Assembly (NCBI GenBank): GCA_020073565.1 | Contig: JAIQEY010000022.1 | Span: 1-64,000, forward strand | Length of the DNA stretch: 64,000 nt | Reading direction: 5' to 3' | From: Terriglobia bacterium | Lineage (GTDB): Bacteria > Acidobacteriota > Terriglobia > Terriglobales > Acidobacteriaceae | In this document: positions 52,020 through 60,645 of the stretch, piece after piece | Numbering within the stretch: the stretch's first letter is position 1 | Layout of the letters: the number at the start of each line of letters is the position of its first letter | Program-made: the position numbers and the translations under genes | Notes under the pieces: generated by a model | What the model was told of the DNA's origin: nothing | Database searches by the model: none | What the model saw: only the letters and a program-made list of their open reading frames with translations

Positions 52020-53333
52020 TTGAACCACTGGCTCGATCAGTTCTTTGGACTCTCTCACCACCAGACCACGGTCCGGCAGGAAGTATTGGCCGGTCTGACC
52101 ACGTTCTTCACGATGGCCTACATTGTGGCCGTCAATCCGGCGATCCTGGCGAACGCTGGCATGCCGACCGACGCGTCCGTGACGGCCACGATTCTGACGG
52201 CGATTTTCGGAACGCTCTTGATGGGCTTGTATGCCAAGCGTCCGTTCGCCATTGGCCCCTACATGGGTGAGAATGCGTTCATTGCCTACACGGTTGTGCG
52301 CGTGCTCGGCTACTCGTGGCAGAGTGCGCTCGGGGCTGTTCTGCTGGCCGGAATCCTCTTTATCCTGCTCACCATTTTTCGGCTGCGGCGGTGGATGGTC
52401 GACGCGATTCCTCCCGCGCTGCGCTACAGCTATGCGGCCGGCATCGGCCTTTTTCTGGCGTTCGTCGGCCTCAACCAGACCGGCATTGTCGCCCTGGGCG
52501 CTCCGGGGGCGCCCGTCCGGCCCGGTCATCTCACCTCAGCCTCTGTCCTGCTATCGATCTTCGGCTTTCTGCTGATGACCGTACTCACCATTCGACGGTT
52601 CCCGGCCGCCATTCTCACCGGCGTGCTGGGCACTGCCATTGTGGCCTTCGTGACGCGCGTTGCTCCGGCGCCCTCCGCATGGATCGGCCGACCGCCAAGT
52701 CTTGCCCCGGTGTTCTTCAAGTTCGATTTGCATAGCCTGTTCACCTGGGGATTCTTCCCGGTGGTCCTGACCATCTTTGTGATTGCCTTTGTCGACACGA
52801 TGGGCACCCTGATCGGCGTGTCAGCGCGCGCCGGGTTTCTCGATAAGGAGGGCAATCTCCCCCAGATCGAACGCCCAATGATGGCCGACGCCCTAGCCAC
52901 CACCTTCGCCGCCCTGATCGGTACCACCACCTCGGGGGCCTATATTGAATCAGCCACCGGAGTCGAAGCCGGAGGCCGATCCGGGCTGACTGCGGTGATC
53001 ACAGCTTTGTGTTTTGTGGTCGCCCTGTTCTTTGCACCGTTTATCTCGGCGATTCCTCCGCAAGCGTATGGGCCCGCGTTGATCTTCGTTGGGCTGTTGA
53101 TGCTCGCGCCGATTACTCGGATCCACTTCGACGATCTGACGGAGTTGGTGCCAGCGTTCGGGGTGATCGTCCTGATGACGTTCACTTATAACGTGGGCAT
53201 CGGCATGACAGCGGGTTTTGTCCTTTATCCTTTTTGCAAGGTTGTTGCGGGGCGTGCCAAGGAAATCCGGCCCGCACTTTGGGCTTTGACTGTCCTGTCG
53301 CTGCTGTTCTTCATTTTCTATCCCTATACGTAA
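52020..53333 (+). CDS. NCS2 family nucleobase permease (AzgA-like)
   Basis: The 437-residue membrane protein has about 12-14 hydrophobic segments and AzgA-type signatures: TVRQEVLAGLTTFFTMAYIV with VNPAIL, GPYMGENAFIAYTVV and ADALATTFAALIGTTTSGAY. These transport guanine/hypoxanthine or adenine with protons. I use TTG at 52020 (LNHWLDQFFGLSHHQTTVRQ) because GAGG lies five nt upstream; the in-frame ATG at 51969 would add a low-complexity Arg-rich leader. The next gene follows after 25 nt. Confidence 0.88.
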   Translation: MNHWLDQFFGLSHHQTTVRQEVLAGLTTFFTMAYIVAVNPAILANAGMPTDASVTATILTAIFGTLLMGLYAKRPFAIGPYMGENAFIAYTVVRVLGYSWQSALGAVLLAGILFILLTIFRLRRWMVDAIPPALRYSYAAGIGLFLAFVGLNQTGIVALGAPGAPVRPGHLTSASVLLSIFGFLLMTVLTIRRFPAAILTGVLGTAIVAFVTRVAPAPSAWIGRPPSLAPVFFKFDLHSLFTWGFFPVVLTIFVIAFVDTMGTLIGVSARAGFLDKEGNLPQIERPMMADALATTFAALIGTTTSGAYIESATGVEAGGRSGLTAVITALCFVVALFFAPFISAIPPQAYGPALIFVGLLMLAPITRIHFDDLTELVPAFGVIVLMTFTYNVGIGMTAGFVLYPFCKVVAGRAKEIRPALWALTVLSLLFFIFYPYT

Positions 53334-53358
53334 TGGTTGATGGAACAAAGATAAGACT

Positions 53359-54363
53359 ATGATTCGTTTCGGTATTGCAGGTTTTGGATTGCACGCCGTG
53401 CGGCGCCTAATGCCGGGGTTCAAACTGGCTCAGAACTGCAAGGTGGTGGCACTGTCTCGCCGGGATCCGAAGAAAGCACGCGAGGCTGCCGAGCAGTACT
53501 CCATTCCACTCGTATTCGGTTCGACTGAGGAACTGTGCCGCTGTCCCGAAGTGGACGCGGTGCTGGTGACGACCCCGGATGTGTGCCATTGTGCCGACGC
53601 TTTGGCCGCGGTTCGCGCCGGCAAGCCGGTACTCTGCGAAAAGCCGATGGCGATGAATGCCGAGGAGTGCCGGCAGATGGTTGAGGCAGCGCGAGCGGCT
53701 GGCGTTCTGCTGGGAGTTGCCCAGATCTTTCGCTTTGAAGAAAGCACGGCACGTCTGCGAGAGCGGATCGCCGCCGGAGACATTGGGCATCCTGTGTTCG
53801 CGCGGGCGGAGTTCTCGTATCTTGGAACTGGCCATGGGCGGACCTGGCTGTACGACCCCACCATGGCTGCTGGAGGTCCAATCGCCGATGTGGGCGTGCA
53901 TTGCATCGATGCACTGCGCTACATCTTGCAGGACGAACCCCGGCGCATCTCTGCTCATGGGCACCGGGACCAAGGCTCCGGAGGAGTGGAGGCGGCGGCG
54001 ATCCTCACCTTGGAGTTCCAGCGCGGCACGCTCGCCGCCGTGCTGGTCTCAACCCGTGCGCAATATCGCACTCCTCTGGAGTTCGTGGGAGATGGAGGAA
54101 CGTTGCGCGCCGATGACGGCCTCAGGGTGGACCCGCCCGTGTCGCTGGAGTTGTGGCGCGAGGGGAAGTTGGTGGCTACAGAGGCTGCATCGAATCACCT
54201 GGCCTACGCGCGCCAGGTCGATGCCTTCGCGAGCGCGATCGAACAATCACGGCCGTTCCCAGTCCCAGGAGAGGAAGGCTGGCAGAATCAGATCATCCTC
54301 GACACTGCTTACCGTAGCCTGTCTTCCGGAAAAGCTGAAGATGTCACCATCCTCGGGAAGTAG
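53359..54363 (+). CDS. Gfo/Idh/MocA family oxidoreductase
   Basis: The 334-residue protein has a Rossmann start MIRFGIAGFGLHAVRRLMPG, the dehydrogenase motif AVRAGKPVLCEKPMAMNAEE with the catalytic-region Lys, and the C-terminal alpha/beta domain (GGPIADVGVHCIDALRYIL with the conserved D-x-x-x-H). Family members oxidise or reduce sugars and inositols with NAD(P). The substrate cannot be told. It lies 25 nt after the NCS2 permease, which may indicate co-transcription. Confidence 0.88.
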   Translation: MIRFGIAGFGLHAVRRLMPGFKLAQNCKVVALSRRDPKKAREAAEQYSIPLVFGSTEELCRCPEVDAVLVTTPDVCHCADALAAVRAGKPVLCEKPMAMNAEECRQMVEAARAAGVLLGVAQIFRFEESTARLRERIAAGDIGHPVFARAEFSYLGTGHGRTWLYDPTMAAGGPIADVGVHCIDALRYILQDEPRRISAHGHRDQGSGGVEAAAILTLEFQRGTLAAVLVSTRAQYRTPLEFVGDGGTLRADDGLRVDPPVSLELWREGKLVATEAASNHLAYARQVDAFASAIEQSRPFPVPGEEGWQNQIILDTAYRSLSSGKAEDVTILGK

Positions 54364-54922
54364 GCGTGCCCTCAAAAACGGGCCCAAATAAGAAGCGCCC
54401 CGGATTCGTTAGAATCACGGGACGCCCGAACAGCCCTCCCCCAGAACTGCTCAAAGCCAAGGTACAAAAGACTGGCTGGCTGGGGAATCCCACTTTCGAG
54501 GGAATGACATGGCACGAAAGAGCCACTTGCCAAAATGGGAATTCTTGGTAACATCAGTCACCAACGATTGGGTACTGCCCATTCGTCCCAGGTTCTGGAA
54601 GCGGGCACCTTGAGGAATGCAGGGTGCGAGCCCCCACCTTTCCGAGCTGTTGCCTTATTCGTTTTGGGAAGACGCTCCTTCATCCGGGAATTGCTTGGCT
54701 GAGGCGAGTGGAATGCCAATTGATTGTTACTGTGCATAAGATTGCAGCTACGGCCGCCGGTCCAATTCTGATCAGAACTGTAAGTGGTTGATAATAATGA
54801 CCATTGTCGAAGCGGGCGTTCTGGAATTGCAAGTGCACTAGAGGACCGAGGCGGAGTTTACTCTTGGACCGCCTTGGTGGGAAACGACAGTAAAACAACA
54901 GAGTTCTGGGAGGGACTTAAGA
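54364..54922. other. Long intergenic region before the PEP-CTERM gene
   Basis: About 559 bp with no credible gene. I note a bulged hairpin at 54395-54425 (GATTC GTTA GAATC core, extended by CCCG/CGGG and GCG/CGC) just after the oxidoreductase, and a 12-bp perfect palindrome TTCTGATCAGAA at 54766-54777 that could be an operator for the gene downstream. Short ORFs here have no codon or homology support. Confidence 0.55.
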
Positions 54923-55531
54923 ATGAGACGAGTGTTAGTTCTAGCTCTTTTGGCGTTGGCTCTGCCCATGGCCGCTTGGGCAGACGGGATTGATCTCACC
55001 AATAAGTTTGGTAATATTTCAATTTCTGCTGCGGGAATCAGCTCCTCGCAGTCCCAACTAAAAACCTTTAATGGTATTGCAAGCACTCCAGGACATGCGC
55101 TCGGTTCGGTCAGCTTTTCGACCGGAGCGTGTCTGACGAACTGCGGCGACCTGCTGGCTGGTCCTTCAACGTTTGATTTCGTCGGTTCCAGTTTCACCGT
55201 GATGGGCAACGGAACCATGGGTGTGCCCCATGGGGCGATCTTCAGCGGCAGTTTTACTAGTCCGATCTTGTGGACCCTTGTGAGCCACGTTGGGGGCACT
55301 TACACCTACACCATCTCGGGCACGATTTCTGGCATGCTCTACACTGGACGGATTGTGGGTGGGACGACTACTCAGACTGTTGTGTCCACGAGTGGCCAGC
55401 TCGCTCTGGGCGTCGGCCACATTCGTGTGGGCAACACGTTCTTGGCGCCTGAGCCGGGAACCTTCGGATTGCTTGGGACGGGCCTGGTCGGAATTGCCGG
55501 CATGTTCCGTCGCAAGTTTCTGACGATGTAA
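54923..55531 (+). CDS. PEP-CTERM sorting-domain exported protein
   Basis: The 202-residue precursor has a signal peptide (RRVLVLALLALALPMAAWAD), a Ser/Gly/Thr-rich beta body with one Cys pair (TGACLTNCGDLL), and a C-terminal sorting signal: PEPGTFGLLGTGLVGIAGMF followed by RRKFLTM. The Pro-Glu-Pro motif, hydrophobic helix and basic tail are those of PEP-CTERM proteins processed by an exosortase. No exosortase lies in this window. Function of the body is unknown. GGGAGG precedes the ATG, and a strong terminator follows. Confidence 0.88.
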   Translation: MRRVLVLALLALALPMAAWADGIDLTNKFGNISISAAGISSSQSQLKTFNGIASTPGHALGSVSFSTGACLTNCGDLLAGPSTFDFVGSSFTVMGNGTMGVPHGAIFSGSFTSPILWTLVSHVGGTYTYTISGTISGMLYTGRIVGGTTTQTVVSTSGQLALGVGHIRVGNTFLAPEPGTFGLLGTGLVGIAGMFRRKFLTM

Positions 55532-55573
55532 ACAAGTCTCGCCCGGTTTCGCTAAGACGACACTCTACTCATG

Positions 55574-55604
55574 GCCCCGCCGGAAGGCGGGGCGTTTGAT
55601 CTTT
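55574..55604 (+). terminator. Rho-independent terminator after the PEP-CTERM gene
   Basis: GCCCCGCC (55574-55581) and GGCGGGGC (55586-55593) form a perfect 8-bp stem with a GGAA tetraloop, followed by GTTTGATCTTTT. Confidence 0.85.
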
Positions 55605-55819
55605 TGGCACCAAGACTGAGTCTCCCCAACCAGAGCCGATACCGCCCACACGCGTTCCAATTCTGTTCCCATCTCAATTGATGGGCCAGTCTCTCGGCAA
55701 ACACGTTGGTTGCGGCCTTCTCGACGCCCTCCCAGGTGCGTTACCGGCGTAATGGCGCTCCGGGGGATTACCGTTGACGTTACTCTTCGCCAAACCTACA
55801 TTCAGGCGCAGGGGGTAGT

Positions 55820-56077
55820 ATGAAGGACATTCATGAAGTTCTGCGCCGCAAGCAGGCACAGTATGCACAACTGGGCAAGCAGATCGAGATGCTGCAGCAA
55901 GCCGCTGAGAAGTTGCGGGAAGTTGCGCCACTGCTCGCCGAAGTCGATGCCGAAGACGACGCCGTGGTTTTAGCGGACGTCGAGGAAGAAAACTCCAATG
56001 CGATGGCCGCCAAGGCCAGCGCCCAGCCCACGGCTCCCTCTCCCAAGCCGACGCGCACCACGCCGCGCTGGCCGTAA
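55820..56077 (+). CDS. Short coiled-coil protein, unknown
   Basis: The 85-residue protein has a helical, coiled-coil-prone first half (MKDIHEVLRRKQAQYAQLGK, QIEMLQQAAEKLREVAPLLA) and an acidic then Pro/Ala/Ser-rich tail ending PTRTTPRWP. The start follows GGGGGTAGT, a weak ribosome site. It lies 33 nt before the PilZ-domain gene, so the two may be co-expressed. The family is common in Acidobacteria but uncharacterised; the tail suggests a disordered linker. Confidence 0.65.
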   Translation: MKDIHEVLRRKQAQYAQLGKQIEMLQQAAEKLREVAPLLAEVDAEDDAVVLADVEEENSNAMAAKASAQPTAPSPKPTRTTPRWP

Positions 56078-56110
56078 GAGTGCGGCAACAGGGCGGGAGG
56101 CTCAGTTCGA

Positions 56111-57247
56111 ATGATCTTGCAGGCACTGCTGGTTTCCAAGGATGATCAGGCTGCGGAGACACTGATCCAGGCGTTGGCGCAATTCGGCGTCGCCGTCGAT
56201 CGGTCGAGCGCGGCGGATGTCGCACAAGCCCGCCTGGCGGAGGAACGTTTCGACCAGGTCATTGTGGACTTCGACGATCCTGAAACTGCGTCTGCGCTGC
56301 TGGAAGCTTGCCGCCAGCCCGGTCCCGAGCGCAATGCGCCGGTCACCGTCGCCTTGGTGCACGATCCTTCGCAGATTCGGAGCATTCTGGGCTCTGGCAC
56401 CCACTTCATTCTCACCAAACCCATAAGCCCGGAGCAGGCTGAGAGCACTTTGCGCGCCTCCACCGCTTTGCTGAAACGGGAGCGGCGGCAATCGATCCGG
56501 GTTGCCGTCCAGGCCCCCATCACGATCCGGACGGACGACAGCAACCTCCTGGAGGGGATTCTTCTCGACCTCAGCAACGGGGGCATGGATGTACTGGCCG
56601 CCAAACCTCTGCCCTCCGCCGCACTGGTTCATTTCACGTTTGAGCTTCCTGAAACCCGAACCATTCTGGAAGGCGACGCCGAGGTCGCATGGGGCAACGC
56701 CAACGGCCAAACCGGACTGCGTTTTCTCGATATGGATCCCAAGGTACGTGAGCAACTCCGCGAGTGGCTCAGCAACCACTCTCACGAAGCGCTGCCGGAG
56801 GAACCGGATCCCGTTTGCCATTGCAAACTGACGGACCTCAGCCTGGGTGGATGCTATGTCGAAACCCAGTCTCCCTTCCCGCAATCCTCGGCCGTGGATC
56901 TGTGCTTGCGAGCAGGTGGAATGGAAATTCATACCGAAGGTTTAGTTCGTGTCATGCATCCCGGTCGCGGCATGGGAATTGAATTTCCCGCGCGCACCCC
57001 GGAGCAACGCAAGAGTGTGGGCGACTTCATCGACTTCCTGACCAGCCGCCCCGGAGCGACCCCCGAATTGGAAAGCTCGCCTCGTGCACTACGCGCCAGC
57101 GCGGAAGAACTCAACCAGCGATCCGGTGTAAGCACTGACCTCGATGACGCTCTTCTTGAACTCCTGCACAGTGGCGACTCGCTCGACGAACAGGATTTTC
57201 TCGCGCAACTCCATCGTCAGCGCGGTTCGGCCGAAGTAGCGCAGTAG
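56111..57247 (+). CDS. Receiver-like plus two PilZ-like domain protein
   Basis: The 378-residue protein starts with a receiver-like domain (LQALLVSKDDQAAETLIQAL, phosphoacceptor-like VIVDFDDPE, conserved Lys in HFILTKPISPE). It is followed by a PilZ domain with the c-di-GMP motifs RRQSIRV (RxxxR) and LDLSNGGMDV (D/NxSxxG), and a second PilZ-like domain with TDLSLGGCYVE but no clear RxxxR (it is preceded by DPVCHCK). So the first PilZ may bind c-di-GMP and the second may only dimerise or signal. A helical tail ends the protein. Expected role: c-di-GMP-dependent motility or secretion control. Confidence 0.82.
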   Translation: MILQALLVSKDDQAAETLIQALAQFGVAVDRSSAADVAQARLAEERFDQVIVDFDDPETASALLEACRQPGPERNAPVTVALVHDPSQIRSILGSGTHFILTKPISPEQAESTLRASTALLKRERRQSIRVAVQAPITIRTDDSNLLEGILLDLSNGGMDVLAAKPLPSAALVHFTFELPETRTILEGDAEVAWGNANGQTGLRFLDMDPKVREQLREWLSNHSHEALPEEPDPVCHCKLTDLSLGGCYVETQSPFPQSSAVDLCLRAGGMEIHTEGLVRVMHPGRGMGIEFPARTPEQRKSVGDFIDFLTSRPGATPELESSPRALRASAEELNQRSGVSTDLDDALLELLHSGDSLDEQDFLAQLHRQRGSAEVAQ

Positions 57248-57516
57248 TCCGGTTCAATCCTGCCTGGTGCCTTTGAGTTTCTAGGGCAAATCCGCATTCG
57301 CAAGCAAAAACCGGGAACCGGGCCGCATTCCGTCTCTGATGCGGCCCAATCCCCGGCGGTCTGTTCCACCTCGATGGCCAGATTCGTAGCGCAACCCACC
57401 ACCGCCTTTGATTTCGCTACGGTTAATTTTTCGAGAATTCTCGGCAGCAATTAGAATTGCTGACGCGTCCGACGAGCTTCTCGGTCTTTCTTGGGAAGCC
57501 GCGCACGCCCCGGTTC

Positions 57517-59157
57517 ATGCCATCTTCTTCGATCAGGATTTCCATCGCGCATGCACTCGTGCTGGCAGGAGTGTGCTTTCTCGCTCTCACACCGTTCTTC
57601 TGGCATGGAGTTCCATCGGGCCATGATTTCGAGTTCCACATGTTCTCCTGGATGGAAGTCCTCGGCCAGTGGAAGCAAGGCATCGCGTATCCGCGATGGG
57701 CCGCACTGGCGCATTGGGGGTACGGTGAAGCGCGTTTCCTGTTCTATCCACCGGCCTCTTGGACGCTGGGCGCGGCGCTCGGGGCGATTCTGCCCTGGAA
57801 GCTAGTGCCCGGCGCGTATTGCTGGATTGCGCTGATGCTCGCGGGCGCATCCATGTATCGCCTGGCTCGCGAATGGCTGGCCGCGAGGGACGCGCTGTTT
57901 GCCGCGGCCTTCTACGCCGTGAATCCCTATCACCTGGTGATCGTTTATTGGCGTAGCGCGTATGCGGAGTTGTTGGCCGCCGCGCTCTTGCCATTGCTGC
58001 TGGCAGCCCTTCTGCGACTGCGGAAGTCCGGCTGCCGTCCCGTGCTTTGGGTAAGTCTGATCCTTGCCGCGGCTTGGCTCACCAATGCTCCGGCGGCCCT
58101 GATGATCCACTATTCCGCGGCGGGTTTAGCCGTCGTGCTGGCCGTCCGCGAACGATCGTGGCGGCTGCTCGCACGGGCCGGTCTGGCCGTCGTACTTGGG
58201 ATTGGACTGGCGTCGTTCTACCTGTTGCCCACAATTTTTGAACAGAATTGGGTGAACATTGGCGAGGTGCTCGCGATCGGGGTTCGGCCGCAAGACAACT
58301 TCCTTTTCACCACCATTGCGGACGCGGATCACAATCGCTTCAACTTGCTGGTGTCGTATGTGGCTTTGGCGGAAATCGTGGTTATGACGTGGGCGATGTG
58401 GCGCTCCCGCGCTTCGCGCTTAAAGAAGGAGCCGTTCTGGTTGCTGCTTTCCACCTGGGGAGGCGTCACAATCCTGGTGATGTTTTCTGTCAGTAATCTG
58501 CTTTGGCAGTATCTACCCAAGTTCCGCTTCATTCAGCTTCCGTTTCGCTGGCTGCTGTGTCTGAATGCTGCGCTGGGCCTGCTGCTGGCCATGGCTACCC
58601 GGCGCTGGCTCACCCGGGCGCTGGCCGCGGCTGCTTTGCTCGCCGTGCTCCTCCTGGTTGGCGATCGCATCCAGGCACTGTGGTGGGATAACGCCAGCGA
58701 CATTCAGGAAATGAGCGACGCCATGTCAGATGGAACCGGCCACGAGGGCATTGACGAATACGTCCCCGCCGGCGCTGATCCGTATGAGGTTAACAAGAAT
58801 CTGCCGCGTATCAGCGACGCTTCTGGAAAGGCAGTTCCTGCACAAATGATCCAGTGGGGGCCCATCGAAAAGCATTTCGTCGTCCAGGTATCGGAGCCGG
58901 CGAGTCTGACTCTGCGGCTTTTTAACTACCCGGCGTGGCAGGTCACCGTGAATGAGCGCTCGGTAGGAACCGAAACGGCAAACGTGACCGGTCAGATGCT
59001 CATCCCCGTCGCGGCGGGGCGAAGCGACGTACGCATTTACTTCGGTCGTACACTCGATCGCACGATCGGAGATATCATCTCAATGATTGGCTTGGTCCTG
59101 CTGCTCGCAGTCTGGATCTCAACTCGTCGTCAGAACGCCACGAGCCCAGCCGCATGA
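57517..59157 (+). CDS. Polytopic membrane protein (PTPS-related / YfhO-like)
   Basis: The 546-residue protein has about 10-12 hydrophobic helices and the N-terminal PTPS-related motif: an acidic periplasmic loop SGHDFEFHMFSWMEVLGQWK, then RWAALAHWGYGEARFLFYPP, typical of GT-C-like membrane glycosyltransferase relatives. The C-terminal beta domain (SEPASLTLRLFNYPAWQVTV) is periplasmic. A glycosyl or lipid-linked role is likely by fold but not shown. ATG 57517 is used because upstream in-frame codons lack membrane or coding character. The stop overlaps rdgB (ATGA). Confidence 0.8.
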   Translation: MPSSSIRISIAHALVLAGVCFLALTPFFWHGVPSGHDFEFHMFSWMEVLGQWKQGIAYPRWAALAHWGYGEARFLFYPPASWTLGAALGAILPWKLVPGAYCWIALMLAGASMYRLAREWLAARDALFAAAFYAVNPYHLVIVYWRSAYAELLAAALLPLLLAALLRLRKSGCRPVLWVSLILAAAWLTNAPAALMIHYSAAGLAVVLAVRERSWRLLARAGLAVVLGIGLASFYLLPTIFEQNWVNIGEVLAIGVRPQDNFLFTTIADADHNRFNLLVSYVALAEIVVMTWAMWRSRASRLKKEPFWLLLSTWGGVTILVMFSVSNLLWQYLPKFRFIQLPFRWLLCLNAALGLLLAMATRRWLTRALAAAALLAVLLLVGDRIQALWWDNASDIQEMSDAMSDGTGHEGIDEYVPAGADPYEVNKNLPRISDASGKAVPAQMIQWGPIEKHFVVQVSEPASLTLRLFNYPAWQVTVNERSVGTETANVTGQMLIPVAAGRSDVRIYFGRTLDRTIGDIISMIGLVLLLAVWISTRRQNATSPAA

Positions 59158-59777
59158 CATCCCGTCCGGTGCTAATCGCGACGTTCAACCTCGGAAAACT
59201 GCGCGAATTCGCGGGTGTGGCCGAGGCCTACGGCGTCACGATTGCGGGCGTGCCAGGCTTCTCTTCCCTGCCCCCGGTCATCGAAGACGGCGCCACCTTT
59301 GAGGCCAACGCTCGCAAGAAAGCCGAAGCCTACAGCCTGGCTGCGCCGGGAGAATTGGTGCTCGCTGACGACTCGGGCCTGGAAATCGACGCGCTCGGTG
59401 GAGCACCCGGCGTACACTCTGCGCGCTATGCCGCCGAAGAACCGCATGCAGCTACAACCAATTCCGAGGATGAGGCCAACTGTGCTCGCGTACTGCGCGA
59501 ACTGCGAAACATCCCACCGGAAAAACGCGCCGCCCGGTTTGTCTGCGTGCTCGCTGCCGCTCGCGACGGCCAGACATTGCAGGTCTTCCGCGGCACAGCC
59601 GAAGGCACAATTCTGGACGCGCCGCGTGGAAACAATGGTTTCGGCTACGATCCCCTTTTCCACTTCCCGCAGATCGGCAGAACTTTCGCTGAACTGAGTA
59701 CGACCGAAAAAACGCGCTACAGCCATCGGGGCGCGGCGTTTCGCATGTTCCTGTCGTGGTACGGGCGACAAACGTAG
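59154..59777 (+). CDS. rdgB: RdgB/HAM1 non-canonical purine NTP pyrophosphatase
   Basis: The 207-residue protein carries RdgB motifs: IATFNLGKLREFAGVAEAYG, the Asp-rich LVLADDSGLEIDALGGAPGV with HSARYA, GNNGFGYDPLFHF and TRYSHRGAAFRMF. It hydrolyses XTP, dITP and ITP and keeps them out of nucleic acids. It overlaps the upstream membrane-protein gene by 4 nt (ATGA), which couples their translation. It converges on a methyltransferase gene. Confidence 0.95.
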   Translation: MTSRPVLIATFNLGKLREFAGVAEAYGVTIAGVPGFSSLPPVIEDGATFEANARKKAEAYSLAAPGELVLADDSGLEIDALGGAPGVHSARYAAEEPHAATTNSEDEANCARVLRELRNIPPEKRAARFVCVLAAARDGQTLQVFRGTAEGTILDAPRGNNGFGYDPLFHFPQIGRTFAELSTTEKTRYSHRGAAFRMFLSWYGRQT

Positions 59778-59831
59778 CGTCGGCACCTCGGCGCTCTCTC
59801 ACTATGAAATCAGTTCTGAGCAGCCACCAGA

Positions 59832-60434
59832 CTATCTGCTCTGAGCGAGCCAGATCGTATGATATCCGCAGGTCGGATCTTCGACGACGTGCGTTACGAC
59901 CTCGAAGCCATTTTGCTTGAGCAGCGAGCTGTACTCCGCTCCGTCCAGGCTCCCATGGTAGAGTGGCTCGCCTTTATAGGCGCCGATCGCTTCTCCGTGG
60001 GAAGGTCCGCTCGTGAACATCAGTGCGCCCTTCGGCGCGGCATGCTGTCTGAAGATGGGAAACATCATGCGCTGGTCTTCCGGGCATAGATGGAAGAAGC
60101 TGTCCCATGCCAGAATGCCGTCAAAACGCCGGTTCAGAGATAGCTTTCGCATGTCTGTGACGAACCAATCTAGATCAGGAAATCGGCCCTTGCAGATGGA
60201 GATGAGGGACGTTGAGGAATCCGCGCCAGTCACCTCGTAGCCCTTCTCGATGAAGTAGCGGGTGATGGGCTCCGCAGAACCGCATCCCACATCGAGAATG
60301 GAGGCTCCGGGCTGTAGGAGTGCTAAGAAGCGGTCAAGCCAAAGCTTCTCGAAGAGGCCGCTCCCCCTTTCTTTGGCCCAGTCGCCGGCGTGCCGCTCAT
60401 ACAGACTGATCACACGCTCAGCATCGGAGGCCAT
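59832..60434 (-). CDS. Class I SAM-dependent methyltransferase
   Basis: The 200-residue protein has motif I ASILDVGCGSAEPITRYFIE (SAM-binding GxGxxx), the acidic motif II in YEVTGADSSTSLISICKGRF and motif LNRRFDGILAWDSFFHLCPE. These are methyltransferases of the type that modify small molecules. The substrate is unknown. It converges on rdgB and diverges from the sdh operon. Confidence 0.85.
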   Translation of the reverse strand: MASDAERVISLYERHAGDWAKERGSGLFEKLWLDRFLALLQPGASILDVGCGSAEPITRYFIEKGYEVTGADSSTSLISICKGRFPDLDWFVTDMRKLSLNRRFDGILAWDSFFHLCPEDQRMMFPIFRQHAAPKGALMFTSGPSHGEAIGAYKGEPLYHGSLDGAEYSSLLKQNGFEVVTHVVEDPTCGYHTIWLAQSR

Positions 60435-60515
60435 CGTGGGACTCTAACACTTCCCGGCAAGCGTACGAATCGTGCCGTGGTGTGAATGGAGCCGACACTC
60501 ACTCTGAGACGGTAC

Positions 60516-60568
60516 CCAGTGATCCGGTAGTGCCTCAGTTTGACAAACTGAGGCACTACCAGTGATCC
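60516..60568. repeat. 35-nt perfect palindrome with 10-bp flanking direct repeat
   Basis: GGTAGTGCCTCAGTTTG (60526-60542), one A, and CAAACTGAGGCACTACC (60544-60560) are exact inverted arms of 17 nt. CCAGTGATCC occurs at 60516-60525 and again at 60559-60568, directly flanking the palindrome. This is the footprint expected of a small inserted element with target duplication. Confidence 0.85.
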
Positions 60569-60575
60569 ACGTCGC

Positions 60576-60605
60576 TTGACGCGCTCCGCCGCGCGCACAG
60601 ATAAT
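60576..60605 (+). promoter_or_regulatory. sdhC: Candidate promoter of the sdh operon
   Basis: TTGACG (60576-60581) and GATAAT (60600-60605) are spaced by 18 nt and lie about 40 nt before the sdhC start. This is a good sigma70-like match, just downstream of the palindromic element. Confidence 0.6.
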
Positions 60606-60645
60606 AGAAAGTTTTCACGTCCCTCCAGGCAAGGAGCCGTTCATC

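Noticed and set aside
54366-54551. Short plus-strand ORF after the oxidoreductase
   Set aside because: Pro/Lys-rich, no ribosome site, and crosses a hairpin; treated as non-coding.
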